From assembly GCA_003481005.1 (NCBI GenBank), contig QUKC01000009.1, positions 71,857-135,856 on the forward strand: a stretch of DNA of 64,000 nucleotides, in the 5' to 3' direction. The notes beneath the pieces are model-generated. The model had not been told where the DNA came from. It did not search any database and was given only the letters and a program-made list of their open reading frames with translations. This stretch comes from Firmicutes bacterium TM09-10. GTDB lineage: Bacteria; Bacillota; Clostridia; Lachnospirales; Lachnospiraceae. The position numbers were made by a program, and so were the translations under genes. Shown one piece after another: positions 1 through 8,778 of the stretch; positions within the stretch are counted from its first letter, which is position 1; every line of letters starts with the position of its first letter.

Positions 1-54
1 ATTTCGTGGCGCCGGATGCGTAAGCAGTTGGGCGGCAGAGCACAGTTGAAATAG
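1..54 (+). CDS. 3' end of an unidentified upstream gene (partial)
   Basis: Frame 1 is open from the window edge to a TAG at 52-54. The 17 residues are basic (ending GGRAQLK) and too few to assign. The other two forward frames also stop within the first 50 bases, so the choice of frame rests only on its running furthest, up to the exoA ribosome binding site. Treat as a possible gene tail. Confidence 0.25.
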   Translation: MSWRRMRKQLGGRAQLK

Positions 55-69
55 AAACGGAGAAAAGGT

Positions 70-825
70 ATGAAACTGATTTCATGGAATGTGAACGGGC
101 TTCGCGCCTGTATGACAAAGGGCTTTATGGATTTTTTCAACGAGGCGGACGCCGATATTTTCTGCCTGCAGGAGACGAAACTTCAGGCGGGGCAGATCGA
201 GATGGAGCTGCCGGGCTATGAACAGTTCTGGAATTATGCAGAGAAAAAGGGCTATTCCGGGACGGCGATTTTTACAAAGCAGAAACCTCTGTCGGTCGCA
301 TACGGCATTGGAATTGAGGAACACGATCACGAGGGCAGAGTAATCACGCTGGAATACCCGGACTATTACGTGGTTACAGTGTATACACCCAATTCCCAGG
401 ATGGTCTGGCACGGCTGGATTACCGTATGAAGTGGGAGGATGACTTTTTCACGTATTTGAAGAAGCTGGAAGCAAACAAGCCGGTGATTTTCTGCGGAGA
501 TTTAAATGTTGCGCACAAAGAAATTGATTTAAAGAACCCGAAAACCAACCGTAAAAACGCAGGCTTTACGGACGAAGAGCGCGCAAAGATGACAAAGCTG
601 CAGGAGAATGGCTTTATCGATACGTTCCGGTATTTTTATCCGGATCAGGAGGGCATCTATTCCTGGTGGTCGTACCGCTTCCAGGCGCGCAGCAAAAATG
701 CTGGATGGAGAATTGATTATTTTATGACGTCAGAAAGTTTGAAAGACAGACTGGAGGATGCGAAGATCGACACAACGGTTCTGGGATCGGATCACTGCCC
801 GGTGGAGCTGATTTTGAAGGATTAA
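70..825 (+). CDS. exoA: Exodeoxyribonuclease III / AP endonuclease (ExoA)
   Basis: This 251-residue protein of the exonuclease-endonuclease-phosphatase fold cleaves DNA at abasic sites in base excision repair and removes nucleotides 3' to 5'. It spans the whole family length. Visible motifs are WNVNGLRA with Asn7, LQETKLQ with Glu35 (metal ligand), the central [12 protein letters not shown] with the catalytic Asp and Asn, and the C-terminal SDHCPVEL carrying the Asp-His pair. The start follows a GAGAAAAGGT ribosome binding site. It is convergent with typA, and the gap of about 125 bases is filled with hairpins. Family assignment is secure; the choice between exoA and xth as a name is only convention. 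Confidence 0.95.
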   Translation: MKLISWNVNGLRACMTKGFMDFFNEADADIFCLQETKLQAGQIEMELPGYEQFWNYAEKKGYSGTAIFTKQKPLSVAYGIGIEEHDHEGRVITLEYPDYYVVTVYTPNSQDGLARLDYRMKWEDDFFTYLKKLEANKPVIFCGDLNVAHKEIDLKNPKTNRKNAGFTDEERAKMTKLQENGFIDTFRYFYPDQEGIYSWWSYRFQARSKNAGWRIDYFMTSESLKDRLEDAKIDTTVLGSDHCPVELILKD

Positions 826-832
826 AAAGGAA

Positions 833-919
833 CCTTTCAAATTTCCTTATGGAAATTTGAAAGTAGCGCCCTAAAAAAGGAACCTTTCAAATTTTCTTAC
901 GGAAATTTGAAAGTAGCGC
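833..919. repeat. Two tandem long hairpins downstream of exoA
   Basis: The unit of about 46 bases occurs twice (roughly 824-869 and 873-919). Each unit is itself a hairpin: arm CTTTCAAATTTCC at 834-846, loop TTAT, and a perfect complementary 13-base arm at 851-863. In the second unit one C-to-T change in the left arm (884-896) leaves a G-U wobble, so pairing is kept. Neither hairpin has a T-run, so they look like processing or stability elements rather than terminators. Confidence 0.75.
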
Positions 920-920
920 A

Positions 921-949
921 AAAAAGAGAGCCTTGCGGCTCTCTTTTTT
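921..949. terminator. Bidirectional terminator between exoA and typA
   Basis: The arm AAAAAGAGAGCC at 921-932, loop TTGC, and the perfect complement with a T-run at 937-949 form a classic intrinsic terminator. The A-run on one side and T-run on the other let it serve both converging genes. Confidence 0.9.
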
Positions 950-951
950 GC

Positions 952-2784
952 TTACTTGTTCTGGATTGCAGCACGCTTGCGCATGGTGTGATCCAGGATT
1001 TTTTTACGGATTCTGAGAGACTTGGGAGTTACCTCCAGAAGCTCGTCTGTGTCGATGAAGTCCAGTGCCTGCTCCAGGCTTAAAATGCGCGGAGGGGAAA
1101 GGCGCAGGGCATCGTCGGCGCTGGAAGAACGGGTGTTGGTCAGCTTCTTGGTTTTGCAGACGTTGACTTCGATGTCTTCACTGCGGCCGGTCTGACCGAT
1201 AACCATTCCGGCGTAAACCTTTTCACCGGCTCCGATAAACAGTGTGCCGCGCTCCTGTGCATTGAACAGACCGTAGGTGATGGCATCGCCTGCCTCGAAT
1301 GCGATCAGGGAGCCCTGCTTGCGGTACTGGATATCGCCCTTGTAAGGCGCATAGCTGTCAAATATAGCGTTCATGATACCGTTGCCCTTGGTGTCGGTCA
1401 TGAACTCACCACGGTAGCCGATCAGACCGCGGGAAGGAATCATGAATTCCAGGCGGGTCGTGCCGCTGTGGCCGGGGGTCATGTTGACCAGTTCGCCCTT
1501 TCTCTGACCGAGCTTTTCGATAACGTTTCCGGCAAACTCTTCCGGAACATCGATATATACCTGTTCCATAGGCTCGAGCTTGTGACCCTTTTCATCATAA
1601 TGGTACAGAACCTCCGCCTTGCTGACTGCAAACTCATAGCCCTCACGGCGCATGTTCTCGATCAGGACGGACAGATGCAGCTCGCCGCGTCCGGATACCT
1701 TAAAGCTATCGGTGGAATCTGTTTCTTCCACGCGAAGGGAAACGTCAGTATTTAATTCGCGGAACAGACGCTCTCTCAAATGACGGCTGGTGATGAATTT
1801 TCCTTCTTTGCCGGCAAGGGGAGAGTCGTTTACCATGAAGTACATTGCAATGGTAGGCTCGGAAATTTTCTGGAACGGGATTGCGTTGGGCGCATCGGGA
1901 GAGCAGAGCGTGTCTCCGATGTGCAGGTCTGCAATACCGGAAATTGCAACGATGGAGCCGATACCCGCCTCGCGGACTTCTACTTTATTCAGACCGTCAA
2001 ACTCGTAAAGCTTGCTGACCTTTACGCGCTTGGTGGAGTCGGGATCGTGATGGTTGACGATGACAACCTCCTGATTGACGGAAACCTTGCCATTATCCAC
2101 TTTGCCGACGCCGATTCTGCCGACGTATTCGTTGTAATCAATGGTACTGATCAACAGCTGCAGACCAGCATCCGGGTCGCCCTCGGGAGCAGGGATGTAG
2201 TCCAGGATCGTGTCGAACAGAGGCTTCATATCCTTATTCTTAACGGTCAGGTTCGTCGTCGCACTGCCGTTTTTCGCGGATGCGTAAACAAAGGGGCAAT
2301 CCAGCTGCTCGTCAGTAGCATCCAGCTCTAAGAACAGCTCCAGAACTTCATCCTGTACTTCCAGCGGACGCGCTTCGGGACGGTCGCACTTGTTGATGCA
2401 GACGATAACGGGAAGCTGCAGTTCCAGGGCCTTGCGCAGAACGAAACGAGTCTGCGGCATGGGACCTTCGAATGCGTCTACAACGAGGATAACGCCGTTT
2501 ACCATTTTCAGGACACGTTCTACCTCGCCGCCGAAATCGGCATGTCCGGGAGTGTCGATGATATTGATCTTTGTGCCGTTGTAGGTAACGGCTGTATTTT
2601 TAGAAAGGATGGTGATACCGCGTTCGCGCTCGATGGCATTGGAGTCCATCACGCGTTCTGCCACTTCCTGATTGGCACGGAACACACCGCTTTGCTTTAA
2701 CAGCTCATCAACCAGAGTGGTTTTGCCGTGATCGACATGGGCGATAATGGCAACGTTTCTCACGTCTTCTCTTTTCTGTCTCAT
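952..2784 (-). CDS. typA: Translational GTPase TypA/BipA
   Basis: A 610-residue ribosome-associated GTPase of the EF-G/LepA class. G1 is AHVDHGKTT (residues 15-23), followed by the switch motif RERGITI, DTPGHADF, NKCD and SAKNG, then domain II and the BipA-specific C-terminal domain (GYRGEFMTDTKGNG region). The frame is open a further 38 codons upstream to 2898. I start at MRQKREDV because GAGGAAA lies just before it and this gives the usual family length of about 610 residues. It is a single gene with a shared terminator at its 3' end. TypA is linked in other bacteria to ribosome assembly under stress and cold; nothing local refines that. Confidence 0.95.
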   Translation of the reverse strand: MRQKREDVRNVAIIAHVDHGKTTLVDELLKQSGVFRANQEVAERVMDSNAIERERGITILSKNTAVTYNGTKINIIDTPGHADFGGEVERVLKMVNGVILVVDAFEGPMPQTRFVLRKALELQLPVIVCINKCDRPEARPLEVQDEVLELFLELDATDEQLDCPFVYASAKNGSATTNLTVKNKDMKPLFDTILDYIPAPEGDPDAGLQLLISTIDYNEYVGRIGVGKVDNGKVSVNQEVVIVNHHDPDSTKRVKVSKLYEFDGLNKVEVREAGIGSIVAISGIADLHIGDTLCSPDAPNAIPFQKISEPTIAMYFMVNDSPLAGKEGKFITSRHLRERLFRELNTDVSLRVEETDSTDSFKVSGRGELHLSVLIENMRREGYEFAVSKAEVLYHYDEKGHKLEPMEQVYIDVPEEFAGNVIEKLGQRKGELVNMTPGHSGTTRLEFMIPSRGLIGYRGEFMTDTKGNGIMNAIFDSYAPYKGDIQYRKQGSLIAFEAGDAITYGLFNAQERGTLFIGAGEKVYAGMVIGQTGRSEDIEVNVCKTKKLTNTRSSSADDALRLSPPRILSLEQALDFIDTDELLEVTPKSLRIRKKILDHTMRKRAAIQNK

Positions 2785-3083
2785 TTTTTCCTCACATTCC
2801 GCCGCCAAAGCGGCTTGTACTGCGGCATTCCGGCCGCGCATTTCATCATTTCCGGGTTTAAACGGTACAAGTATAGCACCGCTTTTTTTCTGATGCAACC
2901 ATTAAAACGCCCAAAGAGCTGTTTTTCGACACAAAAATAAGGAAAAAACTGCCGGAAGCGGGCGCAGATGTCGGGAAAAGGAGAATTGTGCGCCTCCGTA
3001 TATTCATAAATTAGGAAGAAACCCCATAAAATGGAATTACATGACAGGAAAAAATTCTTGTAACAAGAAGGGAGAACTTTAAA

Positions 3084-3710
3084 ATGACAGATAAGGTAAT
3101 TGAAAACAACCAGGCAGCAGTAATGGGCAAAATTATCAGCGGATTTACGTTTAGCCATGAGATTTTCGGTGAAGGCTTTTACATGATGGATGTGGAAGTC
3201 GCGCGGCTGAGCGAATCCTATGATATTATCCCGGTTATGGTATCAGAGCGCCTGATCGACGTGGATGCGAATTACGAGGGGGAATATGTAAGCATTTACG
3301 GACAGTTCCGTTCGTATAACCGCCATGAAGAACGCAGGAATAAGCTGATTTTATCTGTGTTTGCAAGGGAGATCACATTCGTGGATGAGTTGGAGGAAAG
3401 TGCGCGGACAAACCAGATTTATCTGGACGGTTATATCTGTAAGGAGCCGGTTTACCGTAAGACGCCGCTGGGTCGGGAGATCGCGGATGTGCTGCTGGCG
3501 GTCAACAGACCTTACGGAAAATCGGATTACATTCCCTGCATCTGTTGGGGCAGGAATGCCAGATATGCAGGCAGCTTTGAGGTTGGCGCCCATTGTGCGG
3601 TATGGGGACGGATCCAGAGCCGGGAATATATGAAAAAGCTTTCCGAGGATCAGCTGGAAAAGCGTATCGCTTATGAGGTATCGGTCAGCAAGCTGGAGCG
3701 GATGGACTGA
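3084..3710 (+). CDS. SSB-like protein with two OB-type domains
   Basis: A 208-residue soluble protein that reads as two consecutive OB-fold modules. Residues of about 12-95 have the pattern MGKIISGFTFSHEIFGEGFY to VSIYGQFRS; residues of about 105-200 have IYLDGYICKEPVYRKTPLGREIADVLLAVNR to DYIPCICWGRNA, which resembles the SSB/PriB core. No acidic SSB tip is present at the C terminus, so it probably does not recruit repair proteins as housekeeping SSB does. GGGAGAA lies 9 bases before the ATG, next to a small TTCTTG/CAAGAA hairpin at 3055-3069. It is probably monocistronic. Single-strand DNA binding is inferred from fold resemblance only. Confidence 0.7.
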   Translation: MTDKVIENNQAAVMGKIISGFTFSHEIFGEGFYMMDVEVARLSESYDIIPVMVSERLIDVDANYEGEYVSIYGQFRSYNRHEERRNKLILSVFAREITFVDELEESARTNQIYLDGYICKEPVYRKTPLGREIADVLLAVNRPYGKSDYIPCICWGRNARYAGSFEVGAHCAVWGRIQSREYMKKLSEDQLEKRIAYEVSVSKLERMD

Positions 3711-3815
3711 TATAGTTGCAGATTAGGGTAAGATATGCTAGAATATCGACATCATATGGTATATCTGCGGCATTAAATGTTTACGAAAAGACAAATCGGG
3801 AAAGGAATTCCGACT

Positions 3816-4295
3816 ATGGGCAGAGTTCAGATTTTTACAGGGGACGGCTATGGAAAAACGATGGCGGCACTCGGGGAAGCGTTGATTGCTGCCGCATCTG
3901 GCAAACGTGTAGTAGTGATTCAGTTTTTGAAGGGGAGAGGCCTGACGGATTCTACATTTGAGCGGCAGCTGGAACCGGAGATCAAAATCTTCCGGTTTGA
4001 GAAATCGGATGCTGACTTTTTATCTCTTCCGGAAGACAAACAGAGGGAAGAAGCACAGAATATTCGAAATGGTATCTGCTTTGCGAGAAAGGTGCTGACC
4101 ACTGGTCAATGCGACCTGTTGGTACTGGATGAGGTGCTGGGGCTTGTGGACTGCGGGATCGTGCAGGAGCAGGAGTTGAGAGAGCTGATCTTTCTGCGCG
4201 GTGCAGATACGGATGTGACATTGACCGGAATTCGGATGTGCGACAGCCTTTTGGGAATCGCTGACCATGTATCTGACATCGAACAAATTAAATAA
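3816..4295 (+). CDS. CobO/BtuR-like corrinoid adenosyltransferase family protein
   Basis: A 159-residue P-loop ATPase of the BtuR/CobO/CobP family, which transfers the adenosyl group of ATP to Co(I) corrinoids. The P-loop is TGDGYGKT (residues 8-15) where the family usually has TGxGKGKT. VVVIQFLKG, the Walker B-like LLVLDEVLGLVDCG and LTGIRM match the family. The start at MGRVQIF is chosen over an in-frame ATG 13 codons earlier (3777) that has no ribosome binding site; GGAAAGG precedes 3816. There are no other cobalamin genes nearby, so it is either a stand-alone salvage enzyme or a family member with another substrate. Confidence 0.75.
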   Translation: MGRVQIFTGDGYGKTMAALGEALIAAASGKRVVVIQFLKGRGLTDSTFERQLEPEIKIFRFEKSDADFLSLPEDKQREEAQNIRNGICFARKVLTTGQCDLLVLDEVLGLVDCGIVQEQELRELIFLRGADTDVTLTGIRMCDSLLGIADHVSDIEQIK

Positions 4296-4301
4296 AAACG
4301 G

Positions 4302-4348
4302 ACCCGCGCCGGATGGAGAAGCTTCTCTACAGCGCGGGTTTTGTTTTT
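4302..4348 (+). terminator. Intrinsic terminator after the CobO-like gene
   Basis: ACCCGCGC at 4302-4309 pairs with GCGCGGGT at 4332-4339. A smaller GAGAAGCTTCTC hairpin sits inside the loop, and TTTTGTTTTT follows. Confidence 0.85.
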
Positions 4349-4357
4349 CCCTGTTGA

Positions 4358-4386
4358 TTGACAGTCAGGGCGCAGGGTGCTATGAT
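4358..4386 (+). promoter_or_regulatory. Sigma-A type promoter of dapA
   Basis: A consensus -35 TTGACA (4358-4363), a 17-base spacer and TATGAT (4381-4386) lie between the upstream terminator and the dapA ribosome binding site. No lysine riboswitch fits in the roughly 55 bases of leader. Confidence 0.8.
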
Positions 4387-4445
4387 AATTCTATATAAAA
4401 TCTGTTAGAAAGCAAGGCGGCCGGACGGCTCGCAAGGAGGTTTAT

Positions 4446-5330
4446 ATGGCAATTTTTGAAGGTGCCGGAGTAGCGATTATCACCCCGTTTCATACGGATG
4501 GTTCGATTGATTATGATAAATTTGGCGAAGTGATTGAACAGCAGATCGCAAATCAGACAGACGCGATCATTGTGTGCGGTACAACCGGTGAATCTGCGAC
4601 GATGACGCATGAGGAGCATCTGGATGTGATCCGCTATTGTGTGGAGAAGGTGGCACATCGGATTCCTGTTGTGGCAGGAACCGGCTCTAACTGCACGGAG
4701 ACGGCGGTTTATCTTTCCCAGGAAGCGGAGAAGATCGGTGCAGACGGGCTGCTTGTTGTAACTCCTTACTACAATAAAGCGACTCAGAATGGTCTGTATC
4801 AGCATTTTAAGATGGTTGCGGATTCTGTAAAGCTGCCGATCCTGTTATATAACGTTCCGTCCCGTACCGGTACGACGCTGCAGCCGGAGACGATCGTGCG
4901 CCTGTGCAGGGATGTGGAAAATATCGTCGGTGTCAAGGATGCAACGGGGAATATCAGCCAGACAGCTCATCTCATGAGCATCGCAGATGGCTGTGTGGAT
5001 CTCTATTCCGGTGAGGATGCGATTATTGTTCCGATGCTTTCTCTGGGAGCAAAGGGCGTGATTTCTGTTTTGTCAAATGTTGCGCCGCAGGAAACACACC
5101 AGATCTGCAGCCTTTATTTTGAAGGAAAGGTAAAAGAAAGCTGTGCGCTGCAATTAAAGGCAGTTCCCCTTGTAGAAGCGCTTTTCTGTGAAGTGAATCC
5201 GATCCCGGTCAAGAAGGCGATGCAGTTAAAGGGCATGTGCACCGGAACCCTGCGGATGCCGCTGACAGAGATGGAAGAGGCAGATGCGGCAAGACTTGAA
5301 CGTGAAATGAAAAAATTTGGTGTATTATAA
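4446..5330 (+). CDS. dapA: 4-hydroxy-tetrahydrodipicolinate synthase
   Basis: A 294-residue TIM-barrel aldolase-class enzyme that condenses pyruvate with aspartate semialdehyde, the first committed step to diaminopimelate and lysine. The Schiff-base lysine is Lys164 in GVKDATGN. The GTTGES motif (residues 45-50), Tyr135 in LLYNVPSRTG and Arg140 are in place, so the enzyme should be active. AAGGAGG precedes the ATG. dapB follows after 119 bases with a weak hairpin between, so the two are probably co-transcribed from the promoter at 4358. Confidence 0.95.
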   Translation: MAIFEGAGVAIITPFHTDGSIDYDKFGEVIEQQIANQTDAIIVCGTTGESATMTHEEHLDVIRYCVEKVAHRIPVVAGTGSNCTETAVYLSQEAEKIGADGLLVVTPYYNKATQNGLYQHFKMVADSVKLPILLYNVPSRTGTTLQPETIVRLCRDVENIVGVKDATGNISQTAHLMSIADGCVDLYSGEDAIIVPMLSLGAKGVISVLSNVAPQETHQICSLYFEGKVKESCALQLKAVPLVEALFCEVNPIPVKKAMQLKGMCTGTLRMPLTEMEEADAARLEREMKKFGVL

Positions 5331-5340
5331 GGGCTTTTTG

Positions 5341-5374
5341 ACAGGCCGGGACATAAAGTGCTCCGGTCTGTTTT
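5341..5374 (+). terminator. Weak hairpin between dapA and dapB
   Basis: ACAGGCCGG (5341-5349) pairs with CCGGTCTGT (5363-5371) with one wobble, followed by only four Ts. It could be a partial terminator that lowers dapB expression relative to dapA. Confidence 0.45.
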
Positions 5375-5449
5375 ACATTTCAGGATTGCGAGGTTTACAG
5401 CAGAGCAATCCACAGAGAGGAAATCCAGGTTCAAAACAAGGAGGATAAC

Positions 5450-6211
5450 ATGGTCAGAGTAATTATGCACGGCTGCAATGGCCGCATGGGACAGGTCATT
5501 ACGGAGATGATTGCAAAGGAAGCAGAGATGGAGATCGTTGCGGGGGTGGACTTGAGCGATCATATCCAAAATTCCTATCCCGTTTTTAAAAGCATGAAGG
5601 ACTGCGATGTAGAAGCGGACGTTGTGATCGATTTTGCAAATGCGAAGGCAGTGGACGGGCTGCTGGATGTCTGTGTAGAAAGAAATCTTCCCTGTGTGCT
5701 TTGCACCACCGGACTTTCGGAAGAACAGCTTGCACATGTCAAAGAGGCTTCCGGTAAGGTTGCGATCCTGCGCTCTGCAAATATGTCCATGGGCATCAAT
5801 CTTTTGATGAAGCTGTTAAAGGATGCGGTTCCGGTGCTGGCAGCGGCAGGCTATGATATGGAAATCGTGGAAAAGCATCATAACCAGAAGCTGGATGCCC
5901 CCAGCGGCACGGCGATTGCGCTGGCGGACGTCATGAATCAGGCGGCTGGCGGCGATTACGAATATGTTTATGATAGATCGACCCGCAGGGAGAAGCGCCC
6001 GGAAAAGGAAATCGGTATTTCTGCAGTGCGCGGCGGGACGATTGTCGGCGACCATGATGTGATTTTTGCAGGTCAGGATGAGGTAATTACCTTTTCCCAT
6101 ATGGCATATTCCAGAAAGCTGTTTGCGACAGGCGCAGTTTCCGCGGCAAGGTTCCTGGCAGGTAAGCCTGCAGGTATGTACGATATGAGCCGCGTGATCG
6201 AGGGAAAATAA
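5450..6211 (+). CDS. dapB: 4-hydroxy-tetrahydrodipicolinate reductase
   Basis: A 253-residue NAD(P)H-dependent reductase for the step after DapA. The N-terminal dinucleotide loop is GCNGRMG (residues 8-14). The catalytic and substrate-binding stretch is EKHHNQKLDAPSGTA, with the family's paired histidines and lysine, and the C-terminal domain ends in the usual ARFL pattern. AAGGAGG lies 6 bases before the ATG. With dapA upstream it supplies diaminopimelate for the cell wall and, in a spore former, dipicolinate precursors. Confidence 0.95.
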   Translation: MVRVIMHGCNGRMGQVITEMIAKEAEMEIVAGVDLSDHIQNSYPVFKSMKDCDVEADVVIDFANAKAVDGLLDVCVERNLPCVLCTTGLSEEQLAHVKEASGKVAILRSANMSMGINLLMKLLKDAVPVLAAAGYDMEIVEKHHNQKLDAPSGTAIALADVMNQAAGGDYEYVYDRSTRREKRPEKEIGISAVRGGTIVGDHDVIFAGQDEVITFSHMAYSRKLFATGAVSAARFLAGKPAGMYDMSRVIEGK

Positions 6212-6274
6212 GACAGAAAGCAACTGTTGACGGTGAAACCGGGGGAGCCGCCAGGCGGCAGATAGAGAGGGTAT

Positions 6275-8245
6275 ATGGATAATAATTTTGAGTACAGGGT
6301 TTATTTGAAAAGCTTGTCGAAACAGTTTCCGACCATTGCGGACGCTGCGACGGAGATTATCAACCTGCAGGCGATTTTGAGTCTGCCCAAAGGCACGGAG
6401 CATTTTCTGACAGATATTCACGGAGAATACGAGCAGTTTAACCATGTGTTGAAAAACGGCTCCGGATCCGTGCGCAGAAAGATCGACGAGGAGTTCGGCA
6501 ACACGCTGAGTGTCAAGGACAAAAGAAGCCTTGCGACGCTGATTTATTATCCTCAGGAAAAGCTGGAGCTGGTCTGTCAGGAGGAAGAGGATCAGGATGT
6601 GCTGGAGGATTGGTTCAAGATCACGATTCACCGGCTGGTGCAGATGACCAAACGCGTTTCTTCCAAATATACCCGCTCCAAGGTGCGCAAGGCGCTGCCC
6701 CACGATTTTTCCTATGTCATCGAAGAGCTGATTACCGAAAAAGAAGAAATTCAGGACAAAGAGCTTTACTATAACGAAATTATCAATACGATTATCCGGA
6801 TCGGCAGGGCACCGGAATGTATTATTGCGCTCTGCAACCTGATTCAGCGCCTTGTCATCGACCACCTGCATATCGTCGGCGATATCTATGACCGCGGCAA
6901 GGGACCTCATGTCATCATGGATACCCTGAGTGCATATCATTCTGTGGATATCCAGTGGGGAAATCACGATATTGTGTGGATGGGTGCAGCCAGCGGGCAG
7001 ACGGCATGTATGGCGACGGTACTGCGGATTTCCGCCCGTTACGGCAATCTGGACACGCTGGAAGAGGGCTATGGTATTAACCTGATCCCCCTGGCGACCT
7101 TTGCACTAAAGACCTATGAAAATTCGGACTGCAGCGTATTTTCCATCAAATACGGGGCAGATTACGATGTCAAGGACTTAAAGCTCGACATGATGATGCA
7201 CAAGGCGATCGCCATCATTCAGTTCAAGCTGGAGGGACAGCTGATCCTGGCACATCCGGAATATCACATGGATGACCGGCTGCTGCTGGATAAGATCGAC
7301 TTTGAAAAAGGAACTGTCCGTATCGGAGATAAGGAATATGAAATGCTGGATTCTGATTTTCCGACTGTCGATCCGAAGGATCCGTATCGTCTGACGGCAG
7401 AGGAGGAGCAGGTAGTAGAGCGCCTGCGGCATGCCTTTGTTCATTGCGAGAAGCTCCAGAAGCATGTGCGCTTCCTGTTTGCCAAGGGCAGCATGTATAA
7501 GATCTTTAATTCCAACCTGCTCTATCATGGCTGTGTGCCGATGGACGAGGACGGAAATTTTGAACAGATCAATGTGTACGGCAAACTCTGCAGCGGCAAA
7601 AAGCTTTACGAGGTGCTGGAAACCTATGCCCGCAAGGGATATTACTCTCAGGATAAGGAAGAACGCAGAAAAGGGCGTGATACCCTCTGGTATATCTGGG
7701 CGGGTCCGAAGTCTCCGGTATTCGGCAAGGATAAAATGGCGACCTTTGAACGATATTTCATCGCAGATAAGGAAACACATAAGGAAACGAAAAACGCTTA
7801 TTATCGCCTGTATGATAACGAAGAGATTTTAAATAAGATCCTGCGGGAATTTGGACTGGATGAGCATCGTTCTCATATTATTAACGGTCATGTTCCGGTG
7901 GAGATCAAGCGTGGGGAGACGCCGATCAAATGTAACGGAAAGTTACTGATTATCGATGGCGGCTTTTCCAAGGCTTATCAGGGAAAGACTGGAATCGCAG
8001 GCTATACCCTTGTTGCCAATTCTCACGGCATGAATCTGGTGGAGCACAGGCCCTTCGTTTCCGCAGAGGATGCGATCCGAAACGAAACGGACATGGTATC
8101 GGACAATATCCTGATCGAAACGGCAAAACGAAGAATTCTTGTGGCAGATACGGATATCGGACGCGAGTTAAAGGAGAGTATCGGGCATCTGGAAAAGCTT
8201 CTGAACGCTTATCGGGATGGTATTCTGATCGAAAAAGGAATCTGA
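6275..8245 (+). CDS. fbp: Fructose-1,6-bisphosphatase, class 3 (Firmicutes type)
   Basis: A 656-residue enzyme that hydrolyses fructose 1,6-bisphosphate in gluconeogenesis. It belongs to the large Firmicutes class with a metallophosphatase core: TDIHGEYEQF near residue 46, GDIYDRG, WGNHDIVWMG, and late metal-ligand histidines in INGHVPVEIKRGE. Length matches the family. AGAGAGGG precedes the ATG. It starts 63 bases after dapB and may ride on that operon. The last 78 bases overlap a possible small antisense gene. Confidence 0.93.
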   Translation: MDNNFEYRVYLKSLSKQFPTIADAATEIINLQAILSLPKGTEHFLTDIHGEYEQFNHVLKNGSGSVRRKIDEEFGNTLSVKDKRSLATLIYYPQEKLELVCQEEEDQDVLEDWFKITIHRLVQMTKRVSSKYTRSKVRKALPHDFSYVIEELITEKEEIQDKELYYNEIINTIIRIGRAPECIIALCNLIQRLVIDHLHIVGDIYDRGKGPHVIMDTLSAYHSVDIQWGNHDIVWMGAASGQTACMATVLRISARYGNLDTLEEGYGINLIPLATFALKTYENSDCSVFSIKYGADYDVKDLKLDMMMHKAIAIIQFKLEGQLILAHPEYHMDDRLLLDKIDFEKGTVRIGDKEYEMLDSDFPTVDPKDPYRLTAEEEQVVERLRHAFVHCEKLQKHVRFLFAKGSMYKIFNSNLLYHGCVPMDEDGNFEQINVYGKLCSGKKLYEVLETYARKGYYSQDKEERRKGRDTLWYIWAGPKSPVFGKDKMATFERYFIADKETHKETKNAYYRLYDNEEILNKILREFGLDEHRSHIINGHVPVEIKRGETPIKCNGKLLIIDGGFSKAYQGKTGIAGYTLVANSHGMNLVEHRPFVSAEDAIRNETDMVSDNILIETAKRRILVADTDIGRELKESIGHLEKLLNAYRDGILIEKGI

Positions 8246-8368
8246 CCGGACAGATGCCATATCGTCCGGGCGTTTGGTGGACTTTTTGCTCTGACAGGAG
8301 GAAGCCTGCAGAACGATGCCTGTAAGCAGCAACAGGAGGATGGGACGGATGGGATAATTGCGTTTCAT
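8168..8368 (-). CDS. Possible small lipoprotein antisense to the fbp 3' end
   Basis: The 66-residue frame starts with MKRNYPIRPILLLLLTGI, a convincing signal peptide with basic residues and a leucine-rich core, followed by QASSCQSKK, which could be a degenerate lipobox (Ala rather than Leu/Val at -3). ACGAGGA lies a few bases before the ATG on this strand. The last 26 codons overlap the end of fbp, and the mature part is only about 40 residues with no recognisable domain. It could be a real small lipoprotein, a truncated one, or chance. Confidence 0.35.
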   Translation of the reverse strand: MKRNYPIRPILLLLLTGIVLQASSCQSKKSTKRPDDMASVRSDSFFDQNTIPISVQKLFQMPDTLL

Positions 8369-8399
8369 GAAATTCCTCGTTTCTGGGTGGATGCTGGTA

Positions 8400-8551
8400 C
8401 ATCGTTTTCGAAATAGCTATACCACTCACTTGCCTGCGAATCCGATTGCACAGGTATAAAAGCCTCAGCGTAGCCCGCTACGCCTGCGTTTTTATACCTG
8501 CACACTCGAATCCACATCCTACGCGATTGGTATAGTTATTTACGAAACGCT
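8400..8551. repeat. About 150-bp imperfect palindrome in the fbp-hisA gap
   Basis: The outer arms (8400-8427 and about 8524-8551) share AAATAxCTATACCA and its complement. The inner arms CAGGTATAAAA (8451-8461) and TTTTATACCTG (8490-8500) enclose GCGTAGC-CC-GCTACGC centred at about 8475. The whole could fold into one long cruciform or RNA hairpin. It contains no convincing ORF. Size and symmetry fit a MITE-like or intergenic palindromic element, but target-site duplications are not obvious. Confidence 0.7.
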
Positions 8552-8778
8552 GTACTAGGTTGAACAATAAGCGTGGTCGCTTATGCTTCTCACAGCTATG
8601 GATCGCACGCGTTTTTTTGCACAAAGCGCCTGCGGAATAGGGATTAAAATGCGGGACGCAGCGGCAGTGCCTGTATGCAGTATTTGCATGAAGACGGATT
8701 TTATACCCGGCGCGAAGCAAAACGTCCGGTCGGTTGGAGCATGAACAGCGCCGCAGACAGCGGCAGAATGGGAGCATC
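8552..8778. other. Gap before hisA without a gene
   Basis: It holds a small hairpin, ATAAGCG / CGCTTAT at about 8567-8584, and no convincing promoter or ORF. A GGGAGC ribosome binding site for hisA lies at its end. Confidence 0.5.

Noticed and set aside
2781..3158. Minus-strand ORF upstream of typA
   Set aside because: It crosses the typA start region and the SSB-like gene; Cys/Phe-rich noise without a ribosome binding site.
4387..4445. Lysine riboswitch before dapA
   Set aside because: The leader is about 55 bases, far too short.
5816..6967. 383-residue minus-strand ORF
   Set aside because: Antisense of dapB and fbp; no domain or ribosome binding site.
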